Shown here: in pieces, positions 12,038 to 23,209 of the stretch
Numbering within the stretch: the stretch's first letter is position 1
How the letters are laid out: each line of letters starts with the position of its first letter
Assembly: GCA_016648135.1 (NCBI GenBank)
Contig: JADDOH010001555.1
Coordinates: 124,001-188,000, forward strand
DNA from: Agrypnia vestita
Taxonomy: Eukaryota; Arthropoda; Insecta; Trichoptera; Phryganeidae
DNA: 64,000 nucleotides
Reading direction: 5' to 3'
Translations under genes and position numbers: made by a program
Notes under the pieces: generated by a model
The model's database searches: none
What the model saw: only the letters and a program-made list of their open reading frames with translations
What the model was told of the DNA's origin: nothing

Positions 12038-12580
12038 GAGATAGGCTGCCTAAACACATATTCCACTAAGTTAAATGATCCTTGAAAATGGCGAAGCTTT
12101 TATGATAAGCAGTACTTAAATGTCACACGCATAATAATTTATCTTTATTTCAAAGACATTTTACAAAATCGCAAATCCAGAAAAACATATATATTAGTTG
12201 TAGGTACATTATCATCATCATCATCATCATCACCATCATCAACATTGATCAATATCATAAGTTTTCATCAACATCATTAACATCTGCTTCATTATCATCA
12301 TCATCACCATTATCGTCATAAACACCATAAATTATCATTTTCATCATCATCGCTGCAATTATCAATCATTAACAAACATCATCATCGCTGCAATTTTCAT
12401 TTATCATACAATCTCATCATCGTTATTATCGTCGTCACCATCATCATTAGCACCACCAATTATCATCGTCGTTATCATCATTTATCATCATCATCATTGC
12501 GCCATCATCACTTATGAACACCGTCAATTATCATCATCATCATCGTCACAATCAATATCAACATAATCATCACCATTGCC
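12038..12580. repeat. Tandem duplication, unit 2, ending in long ATC-rich microsatellite
   Basis: Second copy of the unit described at 11575. The (ATC)n tract is longer here and less pure, and includes CGTCGTCACC interruptions. The tract runs directly into an antisense LINE 3' end, so part of it may have started as that element's (GAT)n tail. Confidence 0.8.
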
Positions 12581-12584
12581 AACG

Positions 12585-12960
12585 TTTAAATACTGCTGGA
12601 TGAAGACCTTTATATGACTCTACCATTATTTATGGTCCTCCTCCAATTTTAGCTACGTATGTAACTTCCATAATTTCGTAAATCCATCGGGCTTTGTGCA
12701 TAATCAAGTTCATTTTACGTCGTCTTGTCATTCAAAAATATTCTTTGTCCTTCAATTATCTCTGCTTTTTGAAATAAGATCCGCCCATTACCAACTATGT
12801 TTTTTAGCGATGGCAATACCATCCTTCACCTTTCTAACCCACCTGATTCTTTTTCTGTCTTCACCAGTGATTCCAGCTATTATTTGTTTATACCACACTG
12901 TATCATCTGGGTCAGCTTACTGTCCAGCTACTTTTCTGCTGATAAAATAATGTCATTACA
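12585..12960 (-). mobile_element. Probable non-LTR retrotransposon 3' end, eroded
   Basis: TACTGCTGGATGAAGACCTT followed by a TATGGTCC block is the antisense pattern typical of RTE-like LINE 3' regions in insects. It adjoins a GAT-type tail on the left. The minus frame reads pieces such as GEDRKRIRWVRKVKDGIAIA before decaying. There are stops and frameshifts throughout. The family assignment is tentative. Confidence 0.45.
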
Positions 12961-13744
12961 ATGTGCTTAGAATTTCTTCGAATATGAATTTTAAAAAATT
13001 CTTTAACTTTCGCCTCAAATACTGTTTATAAAGCTTCGTATCCGGGTACTGAAGCTTTAAAAATAATAGAAATTTAATAGATTCAGGCTATTATATATTT
13101 AAATATATAGCTCCACATACCTGAAACTTGGCACAAAAAGATAATATTTTATACAAGGTTTATAATAATTAATTTCATTGGTAATTTATGCTGAAAAAAT
13201 GAGGAAAGTAACACTCCGGATTTATATTGCTTATGAGATTAATTTTTTATCATAAACACATACATAAAGGAATTACGCACACAATCAAACGGTCCATCGA
13301 ATTCAGTAAACATCGAAAAGGCGACATGAACACTTCAATTTCAAATTCTTTAAATATGGTGATTTACGGACTAACTTCTCTCCAACACAAGTCCTTTGAG
13401 TTTTTATTGAAGAGAGAAATAATATTTATCTTCTTCATGTCACTAGGATGTTCATTATAGAACTCAGCGGCTGTATAAAGCAATCCAAGTCGTTCTCTAT
13501 CAGTTCTCAGTATATCCGTTCTTGCATGCTATCTCGTTCTTGTATACCGTGAATGTAAGTCGTTATTCAGGTAGAAGGTGATCTTGGTTTTTAATAATTT
13601 ATTATTAATTTCATAAAACATCTTTATATTTTCAACACATGTATATTAAATCTTCCAAGTTTAGCATTTTGATAATTGTATACAGATCCACGGTTCTGGT
13701 ATAGCGGTTTTAGTTAAATGTAATTAAGATTATTAGCCAATAAA

Positions 13745-14230
13745 GACTAACTAACTAACTAACTGACCATCACGCCGTTTTCCCGCAGGGATAGGCAGAG
13801 AGGATTGAACGCTATACTCTTCTATCCTGGCACGCCACATTCATACATCTTCTCATACAAGTTCTACGGTTGTTGCGGCTTTTAACGGGGCCATCCTCAA
13901 ACACTTGTTGTATCTGATCGTGCCAGGTCTTTCGCGGACGACCTCTATTTCTATTGCCTTCAACACTCGCCTCACATATTTTCTTAACCATCCTTTCCTC
14001 GTTCAAACGTTCCACTGACCAAACCATCTCAGCACTCCTTTCTTTATTCTATCTTCCACACTGCAGCCAGCATTGCTTTCACGTCTAATTTGTTCATTCC
14101 GTACTCTATCGACCAAAGATTTTCCACACAAGCGTCTTAGTGACCGCATTCAGTCTACTTTCATTCCTTTTTTGCCAATTCCAGGCTTCACTTCCACACA
14201 TTAGGGTTGCAATAGAACGCCATTATGTAC
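13745..14230 (-). mobile_element. Non-LTR retrotransposon C-terminal fragment, family A
   Basis: The minus strand encodes, in pieces, GSEAWNWQKRNESRLNAV, then EERMVKKICEA, NRGRPRKTWHDQIQQVFEDG and RRTCMRRCMNV. This is the tail region that follows the reverse transcriptase in RTE-like/endonuclease-RT LINEs. The 3' end, ATCACGCCGTTTT read antisense, abuts a (CTAA)n tract at 13745-13764, the usual simple tail. Frameshifts near 14040-14100 show it is dead. Related copies lie at 29775, 30310 and 44525. Confidence 0.8.
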
Positions 14231-14379
14231 CGCTAGTCTTGCTTCCTTTGGCAGATAAAGACAGTTGACTTATTCGGTTATGCCTTTAGCAGACGATACA
14301 TTTTCCTTGAGGTACGAATATTGGTCAACTTATAAGAGGTCAGTGTGTTTTTTAATAGAATGATTTAATGGTCCTCTTT

Positions 14380-14705
14380 GTTTGTGAGCCACAATAGAAC
14401 CGGCGATACTCAAAGAGCAAACAGCGGCCGCGCTAACTCCCGCCATAAGGCAGGCGACCACTTCCGGCTCCGGGTAATGCGGCGACTCGCCACTTCAGAG
14501 AAATCAAGTCGTAAAAGCGATTTTACAGTGAAAATACTCGGGTGTTTGCTGGAAGTTAACTGTGTCGTGATTTGTACAACACGCGGCCGGCACAATGTTT
14601 CTTTCTGTGAGAATCTGTTTACAAAACACGCTAACACGAAATATTCACAACACCTCAGGATTATTGTAACCACAGGGCGGCGGGCGTTGGCTTACAGAAA
14701 CTGAA
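14380..14705. promoter_or_regulatory. GC-rich island, possible regulatory DNA
   Basis: CpG-rich sequence (GCGGCCGC at about 14424, CGCGGCCGG at about 14583) is open in two opposing frames of 108 and 87 codons. Opposing open frames are expected from composition, and neither has a recognisable domain. I treat it as non-coding and possibly regulatory. Confidence 0.3.
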
Positions 14706-14734
14706 CGTTTTGTATAGAGTCCTCAATATGCTCT

Positions 14735-15030
14735 AAAGATGTGATTTGATACGGGAAAGTAGGTCTTTTTTGGGTATTACAGGCTTACGACCTGTCGTAA
14801 CATACTGTCGTACATAATGTTCTGTCATAACGTCGTACATAATGTTCACAATTCCACCCTTGATACTACCACATGTATCAAATATTTGGAAGTTGTATAA
14901 ATGTTTAATTTTCACACCTTCTTTCATTGTGAGTAGTATTTTTATTACCGCCACCTGGTGGTCGAAATTTTGTCATTCCCATAAAGCAGTACAGATGTCG
15001 CCATTGGTAATGAGATGTCTGTATTTTTTA
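14735..15030 (+). repeat. Family X repeat, copy 1
   Basis: Blocks GGGAAAGTAGG, AGGCTTACGACCTGTCGTA, CATAATGTTCACAATTCCA, CTACCACATGTATCAAATAT and CGCCACCTGGTGGTCGAAAT are shared with the copies at 19190, 22185 and 35555. An internal 19-base duplication (GTCGTACATAATGTTC twice, 14807-14846) is private to this copy. Element class is unknown. Confidence 0.7.
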
Positions 15031-15584
15031 TTGGAGTGTTTTAAAGTGTTCTTAAAAAATTTGAACACACAAAAAATATTCACCTTATGAAAACAATTGA
15101 GCTCAATAATTCCTAAATATATTGTCACGGAATCTTGATGGTGGGAGACAAATTAAATAGCTGAAATAAATTTAGATAATACATAAATTAATTGGAGCAC
15201 TATTCCTCAATTTCGCACTAATTGTCAATAATCACTCGACTGTAGAACACTATATACGCACTCATCTTTTCAGAATATTCACGCGTCTGTTGAACGCTAT
15301 TCAAAATATAAAACCCGGTAGTTACTCTCTTAATTTACTGACGCTGGTGACACTGAATCGCCGTTGTCGCTTGTTTTCTGTGGATCGTCTCTGGTTTTGC
15401 TTCTTTCAAAACAATAACTATGTCTTCCACATAATGCCGTCTCGTATTTATAAAGTTTCAAAGTTCTTTAGTTTCCAGAATAGTCAAGTTAATTCTAAAT
15501 TCAACCAGAATATTCAGAAGATTTCGATTATGTACAGTTTATATAATAAAGCGAAACATGGACCATCGGCCAGAGCATGTCCGG

Positions 15585-15905
15585 GAGGCTAGCGGCCTTT
15601 GAGATGTGGTGCTACAGGCGCATGGCGAGGATCCATTGGCGAAAAGAGGCAGCTCTTTAACAGAATCGCCCAGCAGCGAGCAATTTGGATAGACATAATA
15701 TAAGGCATCCGGGCCTGCTTTTAACCTCTACGATTGTTGAAGGCAACAATCGTAGAGGCCGCCCGAGATTAAGCTACGTAGACCAGATTATCGGAGATGT
15801 GCGCTGTAGCACCTACCAAGAGATGAAGAGGCTGGCAGGTGACAGAGAGGAGTGGAGAGGGCGAGTGCTTGTAGCAGACCAATCCTAGGATTGCGACCCA
15901 AAAAA
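15585..15905 (+). mobile_element. RTE-like LINE C-terminal fragment
   Basis: FEMWCYRRMARIHWRKEA is followed by a frameshift and stop, then RHPGLLL and NRRGRPRLSYVDQIIGD...REEWRGRV. These are typical successive blocks of the LINE region after the reverse transcriptase. The spacer between RHPGLLL and GRGRPR is replaced by a short palindrome (15724-15759). The 3' end is an A-rich tail at 15899. Confidence 0.75.
15724..15759. repeat. Perfect palindrome inside the LINE fragment
   Basis: CCTCTACGATTGTTG and its exact complement flank AAGG. The palindrome lies exactly where this LINE fragment has lost coding sequence, which suggests an inverted filler made during deletion repair. Confidence 0.75.
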
Positions 15906-16054
15906 ATAAAAATAAAGGTATAAAATAATGAGAATTTTGAGGATTTCATAATTTACACAGCCGTGGACGAAATACATTCAATTTCATTGCTTTTATAAGA
16001 GAATTGTTTTTATTAATATTTATGTAATATATACATAAACGCACTTCAGATGAG

Positions 16055-16105
16055 TATTCCCGAAAACGGCGCTATATAAATCATGCAATTATTATTATTA
16101 ATTAA
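16055..16105 (+). mobile_element. LINE/SINE-type 3' tail
   Basis: ACGGCGCTATATAAAT followed by an ATTATTATTATTA tract resembles the 3' terminus shared by L2-type LINEs and their SINEs. Nothing upstream supports a longer element. Confidence 0.35.
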
Positions 16106-16221
16106 AAGCTGAAATTCCAACATATAAAAGTATTTCAGAGTATAATTTTCATTAAAAAGTGAACCATTTTGGCGTGCTATTCACTTTTAAATCATTGGTG
16201 AACGAAAATACATTAAAATCA

Positions 16222-16337
16222 AAATTATTAATCAATTAGAAAGATACACAAAAAATCAAATCAATGAAAAAACATTTGGCTGCTACCAGGATTGATTTTA
16301 ATTTTTCTGTAAATCTTTCTAATTGATTAATAAATTT
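16222..16337. mobile_element. MITE-like element with long inverted repeats
   Basis: The left arm (about 16222-16266, with ATTAATCAATTAGAAAGAT) and right arm (about 16289-16337, with ATCTTTCTAATTGATTAAT) are complementary over about 45 bases with a few mismatches, around a 22-base centre. A lone TCTTTCTAATTGATT piece near 51660 may be a relic of the same family. No clear target duplication is seen. Confidence 0.6.
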
Positions 16338-16679
16338 GGTTTTTAAATTCACAGATATTTCTTTTGAAATTGCAACTTCACAATAAGAATATGTTCTTTA
16401 ATATAATATAAGGAAATATTTTGTTTTGTGGGCTACATTGTTCTAATATTTTCGATTGTATAAATTGTAAGAAAATTTACATAAAATTGTTCTTGTTTTG
16501 ATTCCATTGTTGACATAATGGATAGTCCTGTCTCTTGGCACACGAGCTTGTTCTACTTAAGAAGAAGTGAAAGTTTTTATATAATCGTACAATAATGTTA
16601 ATTACAGATATATTTATAAAATGAAATGTATGTATGTCCAAATATGAACTGCACTTTGGAATGATCTAGAAGATGGTAG

Positions 16680-17335
16680 AATACAAGAGAATATACGAGA
16701 AAATGATAATCCCTAGTGACGTCATTGGACCTGAGTTCGGGCGTATTTGATGGCTAATGAAAGACGTATTACCTTGAAAAAATATAGAGAACTGTGCGAT
16801 ACTTTATGTCCAGTGACTTCGTTTACAAAAATAAATTACTGTTTAAAAAATTTCATTCGATTCCATCATAGCGATCATGTAATATTAATTGATTATAGGT
16901 GTACAAATTCTGCATTCATCAGCCAGCGTGGTCACCCCGGTCTAGATGCGGCGCTGAAATCTGGAAAGCGCGTAAATCTCGCGCCGTGACGTCAGAGACG
17001 AGTGGAAATAAAAAGCTTTTAACGAGGTAAAAGCTTTGGTTTACTTGCGCTCTGTTTTGATTGGAGTAATTGATTTGGGTCACTTGTCAACGGAAAAATG
17101 CGATTCGCTTTAGAGCGCGCGGCGCGGCTTTGCGCGTCCGTGAAATGGGAATTGATGGAGCGAGCGGAATGTCCTATTGGCGGAGGGAGGCGGAGATACA
17201 GGTTTGGCGGGAGCGACTTTATATTTAAACTAACAATTAACCCGTCGGAAATGACGGGAGCATCAGACGCGAGAATGTCGTTGAACTTAATATGTTGATA
17301 CCCTAATAAAAGAAGCAATATTATTAGTTTGGTTG
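16680..17335. promoter_or_regulatory. GC-rich regulatory-like island with two TGACGTCA sites
   Basis: TGACGTCA (CREB/ATF palindrome) occurs at about 16716 and 16987. The island also holds CTATTGGCGGAG, a TTTATATTTAAA TATA-like stretch near 17220 and many CpGs. Open frames exist on both strands (for example 17098-17298 plus and 17019-17318 minus) but are mutually antisense and carry no domain. It could be an enhancer or an untranslated first exon/promoter; transcript or conservation data would decide. Confidence 0.4.
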
Positions 17336-17867
17336 GAAAATAATGGCGGTCTTTGTTTTCTGAATTCTATTGGATTACTTTTATTTTTGGTGAAGACACA
17401 TTATAAATAAGATGGCAATTTAAATAAAATAATATAATTTACATTCCTACAAGCAAACATTTAAGTCTCAATTTTTTCTTAACTCTTAACCCATTAGCCG
17501 ATATATAGTATTTCTGTAAATATTTATAATTAATTTATATCTACTCCCTTGCCACGATTCAAAACACTGGACTTCTGCGGTGGTACCATCTGGTAGCGTT
17601 ACTGGTGGACATTGTAACATAAATAATTATATTTTGATTAATCATTAATACCAATGACATATACCTACGATATAGTAATGGATGCATTCATTAATTTATT
17701 TTTCATTATACTAAAATATAAAAAAAATCTAAATTTCAAATAAATCTAATTCGGAGTTTTTTTTATTAAAAAAGCACGTGTAAAAGTTGATGTTTCCTTC
17801 CACTTTATTCTAAAATATTTTGAAAATCATACTTATTTTGAAAACGGAATAAGTTCAGCTATTGGAT

Positions 17868-17907
17868 AGAAAAATCTAATAGCTGATCTCAGCTATTAGA
17901 TTTTTCT
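17868..17907. repeat. Perfect 19-bp hairpin
   Basis: AGAAAAATCTAATAGCTGA and its exact complement flank TC. It is followed after only four bases by a second, unrelated hairpin. Confidence 0.85.
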
Positions 17908-17911
17908 TTTT

Positions 17912-17951
17912 TGAATTTGACTTGCCAAATCTATTAATTGGTAAGTCAAAT
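17912..17951. repeat. Second adjacent hairpin, 15-bp arms
   Basis: AATTTGACTTGCCAA pairs with TTGGTAAGTCAAATT (one mismatch) around a nine-base loop. Confidence 0.75.
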
Positions 17952-18160
17952 TATGAAATATACAGGTATATAATATTTTGATGCCTGAAAATTATAAAAA
18001 CTTAACTGTATTCCTATACTAGAAAGTATTCGCTGCCTGGGGACCTTTTTTGGTGTTTTTTGTTGTTGTTTTATTTTCCTTATATTGTTGTTAAATTTAT
18101 GAAAGATTATTAAAAATTGTAATATCTCTGTTTCTATGGTGTGTTTTAAATATGAATATA

Positions 18161-18487
18161 CTAGCTGTAACCCGTCAAAAATGACGGTTCTTTTATAAGC
18201 CTGTTCCAAAATTATGAGTATTTACTTATTTATAGCCGACATCCATAACATAGTAAAAATGACTTTTATATAAATATTTGAAGATTTTTTTAAATTAATA
18301 TAATTATATTCATAATGAATAACCACAAAGTAAAAGCAAAATAGAGTAGTATTTTTTTATATATTTCATCTGCCGGATATTTTAAACCCTGGCCGGTTTT
18401 TTTAACCGTGAATTCAAACGAAATTACGGACGTTACACAAAGTTACGGACAAACAGACGGATAGAAATACGGACGGACAGGCGACGA
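18161..18487 (-). mobile_element. Non-autonomous Helitron
   Basis: Read on the minus strand, the element begins TCGTCGCCTGTCC and ends with a hairpin, CCGTCATTTTTGACGG, seven bases later reaching CTAG. That is the hairpin-plus-CTRR 3' terminus of Helitrons. Its body (CCGTAATTTCG, CGTGTAACGTCCG-like) is shared with the elements at 42030 and 50228. There is no Rep/helicase coding region. Confidence 0.7.
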
Positions 18488-19141
18488 AATTATAGATAAA
18501 TAAACAAAATAAAAAAAAACATCAGGGCGCGGAAATAATTATGAAACGATTTTGATGGAATCTGAACTAGACCATCCCTACCTCATTGTCTTGTTGCCAG
18601 TAATAAAAAATCTTAATAAAATTCATGATTTGAGCCACAGCGCTAAGGCACCAGTTTTCATTAACGCATCGGACCGCTCATACGTGTATAAGACTGGATT
18701 TTGGAGTAGTATTGATAACATATAATAAATGATTTTTAAATCTTCAATCGCTGCTGATGTCATGGGAATTGTTTTATATCCATGAAGAAAATGATATACG
18801 CATGAAGATAATTTACACGCAAAAAAAGAAACGCAATATTTAAAAAAGCTTTCTAATGTAAAATATTGGGCAATTGCACTTGCAGTCAACTTTTAATATT
18901 TTTGATGATTTTAATTTACTAAATACTTCTTTTGAATATTATTTAGTTGATTTGTTTCATATTATTTCATCGTAAACCAAAAATTAAGTCAAGATTCATG
19001 ATGTTTTCAAATGGGAGAAGTTGAGTACACTCGTAACATAAATTTTACTGAAAAAATGATAATTCCAAGCTAATATTTTTACTCGATATTGAAATTTTGC
19101 TTACAAAAAAAATCATTTCAGTGTTTTTAACACTATAATAT

Positions 19142-19440
19142 TATCATCTTTAATCAAGGTATATTCATATCATCTTTAATCAAGATATATCAAGATGTTT
19201 CATAGAAGTCTTTGGGTGTTCATAGGGCTGGCTTAAGTGATCACTTTACACAATGTAACGTACACCATTTCCACCCATTATATAATACCACATCTATCAA
19301 ATTTTCGGAAGTTGTATATGTTAAGTTTTACAACCCGTTTAACATGTATGCTGTAATTATCGTTAGCGCTACCGTCATCCAAAGTTTTTTTCATCCCCCT
19401 TAATTAATGTCACTAATGAGATATCTATTATTGATTGGAA
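19142..19440 (+). repeat. Family X repeat, copy 2, with 5' micro-duplication
   Basis: ATCATCTTTAATCAAG occurs twice at 19142-19185. The family X blocks follow: TTCATAGAAGTCTTTGGGTG, GGCTGGCTTAAGTGATCACT, ACAATGTAACGTACACC and CCACATCTATCAAAT. The latter half is diverged. Confidence 0.7.
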
Positions 19441-19444
19441 TTTT

Positions 19445-20350
19445 CAAAGCAATATACTTCCAAATTGTTAGCATTACACTAGAATACGTCTGAAATATCA
19501 TTTCAATTTTTTTAAACTGCTTTTTAGATTAGTTTATATCATCTTGTTTAACAGTTTTGTGGAGTATATTTTTAACAATTTAAGGATATGTTTATAACAG
19601 TTTACACTTTGTTTGCAATTGCTAATATATTCCAATCATATTATTTTTACCAATAATCGAGATTCATTATGTTTTCAAATGGAAGAAATTTAGTACGCCC
19701 ATAACGTCAATTTAACCGAAAAAATAATAATTCCAGGCAAATTTTTTTACTCACTATTGAAATCTCGCACGCAAGATGAGTATGAATATATAATCTTGTT
19801 TATCACTTAAGTTGAATGTATTTTTCACATCTTTGGGATAAGATTTAAAAATTTTTGCATTTTGTTGCGATAGTTAATTTACTTTAAAAGATTATCAAAT
19901 TCTTTTTAAGAATTGCTATTGCTCAATTTCTGTAGAAATATTTACGATATACATATATATATATATAAATTATATATCAATGCTCTTCATCATTATTCGT
20001 ATGTTTTCTTAAACTATCGTGAGTTAAATATTAAAATTATTTAAATCTGTTACACCAATATATTATATCGTTTACCTTTCAGAAATTTCTATAACGCTGT
20101 GTCGACCACAAAGCAGTAATTATTTATGAATCTTGTGGTTTTTGATGTTATTACGTACGTCCTTTATACAAAACAGTTTTGCTTAATTATATGTAGTCAA
20201 GAGTGTTAATGGCGACGGTAACCAAAATATTTATTTTAGGCAAGAACTGCTTCTTTGTTCCTTCTTTAATTACATAATATTTTCAACGCGGCTTACAGAG
20301 TAATCAGAAAACAAAAGATTTAGTGAACCAAAGGACACAAAACTATGAAA
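19445..20350. other. AT-rich DNA without recognisable feature
   Basis: A (TA)n microsatellite lies at about 19951-19968. Otherwise only AT-rich, low-information sequence is seen. Confidence 0.45.
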
Positions 20351-20359
20351 TAAATGGCG

Positions 20360-20610
20360 CCTGAAAAAGGTGCAACAATGAGGCGTTCACGTTGGCGTCG
20401 TCGTCGGCGTCTCCCGTGCGTCATAATTTTTTTGTGAAATAACAAACCACGTGTCGCGTCTCTCAGTCTTCAACTGGGTCGATTAGTTTTGGCCGCTCGT
20501 CTGGTTTACCTGTAACAAAGGAAACGGATGTGTAAGAAAACAAAATGTCAACACTTGGCATGAGATGGACGAGAGATAAAAGATGGCGCTGAGCCAAGAG
20601 GAAAAGTTAC
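20360..20610. promoter_or_regulatory. CpG-containing island, possible regulatory DNA
   Basis: A GTTGGCGTCGTCGTCGGCGT tract, an E-box-like CCACGTGT and mixed-composition sequence stand out from the AT-rich flanks. There is no coding frame of note. Confidence 0.25.
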
Positions 20611-20619
20611 TGAAAGGTG

Positions 20620-22180
20620 TATTCCGCTAATGAAATTTTTCACTTAAAAATAACACTGTATTTCTGACGTTCACCTGTCTTCTGTTCGATTTTTATTTGT
20701 ATGCTGTATTTTTTCTCTGATCTAGACATGTTAGAAGCTCCATTTTAAAGAAAATAATCAGTTTTAATGATTAATTTATTTTAATTGGCTGAAATCTAAA
20801 GCCAATATTTATTTCCGTAGTCAAAATTTACTTTCATTGAATTTTATGACTAAACAAATAAATTCCAAAGTACTTGTTTCATTCTACAAAATAAAGATTT
20901 TGGTATATATTATATAAATATAAAAATATTTATATCACCGTTGAACATTCTTGCATTTCTTCTTAAAATTTACAATCATTTTTTAAATTTTATTTATTTA
21001 TTTGTTTATTTTATTGTTTTTTACATTTTTTAATATAAGTTACTAATAACTGCCATTCATAGTAATATTACGTTTCAATTATTGTTTAAAATAATAATAC
21101 ATTTATTTATGATAAATATGATTATGATTAATACTTACAATTTTAAAAAACCTTTTGTTTAAAAATAAAGTAATGTTTTAACGATATTGCAGTGCAAAAT
21201 AGCACTATAAAAACATAAACATTATTAAGAAATCTACAAAATTGTTGATAATGATATATAATATACGGGAACAGACAAAAATTTTATAATATGTTGATGA
21301 TTTTTAGATTTTTCAAAAAAATTTATGATCTCTTGTACAAAGAAAAAATGGGTACATACATATAAGTTTTCTGCGAAAAATCTTTAAACGGAAAGAATAT
21401 AAACCATTTAGGGGAAGTCCCCGTGTAAAATATTGAAACTGCAGTATACTGCAGTTTACCTATTGCACTTTCTTAGAGATAGGACCTTAGTTATGAGGGT
21501 GAGGAAAACGTAAATAGCCAGGACGTGCCCCGAGTAGTGCCTTTAAAAGGATGTCCTGCGATAGAAGGGTTTTTAACATTTTGGAGAAATTGTAAGAACA
21601 TGATATAAATTTCAAAATACTACTGGACATTTATAATGACGAATAATAATTATATCTCAAAAAAAATACATTTAGGTTATAGAGATGTATTGTAAAAAAT
21701 TATCGATTTAAAAATTATCACCATAACGACTAATAATAATTGTCTAAGCAACGCTGCCTCTTTTAGATAAACATTATATTTATTTTTCAGCGCTAGTTTT
21801 TTTTTTAATTTTTTTTTTTCGAGATGCGTAGTTGAAATATATGAGGTACGTTGTTGGTTTTTCTTTTATATTTCAGTTTCATTATTTCTGTGAACTAGCC
21901 ATATTTGCCAACTCAAAGACATACTCATCATTTTTGCTGCATTAATATGTCTCAAGCAGTTTTAAGTAGTAGGTACATAGGTTCACTAAATGTATAATTA
22001 AGAAAATGATAAAATATATGTAGAATTATTGTACCTTGTTTAGCACTTCATTTATTTTCTATGTGTTCAGGATATTTTCTCACTAAGGCTAAAAAGTCTA
22101 TTACAATACCGTGGAATAAATACTAGGGTAACAGGATCACAAATTGTTCACTAAGATGCCGATACTCTCAGAAACAATGT
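20620..22180. other. AT-rich DNA; one 22-bp palindrome
   Basis: No gene or known repeat is recognised. AAACTGCAGTATACTGCAG at 21436 is part of a perfect 22-base palindrome ending at 21457. T-rich low complexity runs from about 21800 to 21821. Confidence 0.45.
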
Positions 22181-22184
22181 AATA

Positions 22185-22480
22185 AAGATATACTGTAGAT
22201 TTCTCATATAGAAGATGCCGCTTTATATGAGAAAGTAGGCATGGAAAGTCTTTTATGTGTTTATAGGGCTCATGGCCTGTCGTTGGCTGACTTAAGTGAT
22301 CACTTTACATAATGTAATATTCACCGATTCTATCCCTGATCGACAACTACATCTATCAAATTTGGAATGTTGTTTATTTGGCATTCGATACAACTTATTG
22401 GAGTCCTGGAGTAGGCCTCGAACCACCGACCACCTGATGCGACCGTCATGACCATTACATAGTATATATATTGATTGATG
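22185..22480 (+). repeat. Family X repeat, copy 3 (most complete right half)
   Basis: GAGAAAGTAGGCATGGAAGT, TTTATAGGGCTCATGGCCTG, GGCTGACTTAAGTGATCACT and ATCTATCAAATTTGGAA are followed by GGAGTAGGCCTCGAACC and CCGACCACCTGATGCGACCG. Read in antisense, the last block holds GGTGGTTCGAGGCC, which resembles a pol III B-box, so family X may be SINE-like. Confidence 0.7.
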
Positions 22481-22639
22481 CCGATCCTTTCTGGGACAAA
22501 AATCCAGTAACCGTGTTGTGAATGTTTTTATAATTCCCGTACTTTATATAAAATCAGTTCTACAAAACGGCGATTAAATAAGTAAAAATAAAAAATATTA
22601 TTTTAAAATCAGCAAAACAATGCAGACACACTAATTCTT

Positions 22640-23015
22640 GCGCAATTTCATTACCTTTTCCAGAATTATAACCCCCCGGGAACCGGGAACGCATTCACTT
22701 GTATCGGAAAAGTTTAGTCCTGGCACGTGGTGACAATACACTACGGCAAATTGGCCGCGTACCTGCCGGAATTGCTAAGCAGGTCGCAGGCATTAAGCCC
22801 GGAATAAGTCTGGAATAAGAGCCAGGAGCAGTGGCCGAGCGAGCAAATGGCGCTGTGGAAATTAGGTGTGCATAAAATTAGAGACTTATTGGACGCGCGT
22901 GAAGCGCCATCACCGCGGGGGAAATTGATTTAGCGTCTGAGCGCTTTCGCGGATATTATTTCTTATTGAACTGCGTAGTAAAGCTGCGGACTAAAATTAT
23001 ACGCGGCCCTAGAAC
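22640..23015. promoter_or_regulatory. GC-rich island, possible regulatory DNA
   Basis: About 370 bases with CCCCGGGAACCGGGAAC, GGCACGTGGTGAC and CACCGCGGGGGAAATTGATT stand in strong contrast to the flanks. No reading frame is maintained. It is one of the clearest composition islands here. Confidence 0.35.
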
Positions 23016-23209
23016 GGAGGTATTAAATGTTTTTTTTTAATCTTTTTTATATCAATTGAATTTTTTTCAAAAAATATTTTTGAATACTTTTACGATGGAT
23101 TTGGTGAACGTTGCATTGAGTAGAGTGGTAACATAACTAGTTACGAAAGCTGTGTAAATTAATTTGTTAATGAGTATAACATCAACAGATTTTTCTGGCA
23201 GAGACCATA

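Noticed and set aside
11756..12580. Regularly spaced triplet repeats as a CRISPR-like array
   Set aside because: The units are simple ATC triplets with no spacer-repeat structure, and the genome is eukaryotic.
17230..17262. AACCCGTCGGAAATGACGGG resembles the Helitron terminal hairpin
   Set aside because: CTAA replaces the CTAG end, no matching 5' end is found, and it lies inside a GC island where such a hairpin can occur independently.
17098..17298. Opposing 66- and 99-codon frames in the GC island
   Set aside because: Mutually antisense open frames are a composition effect; neither shows a domain.
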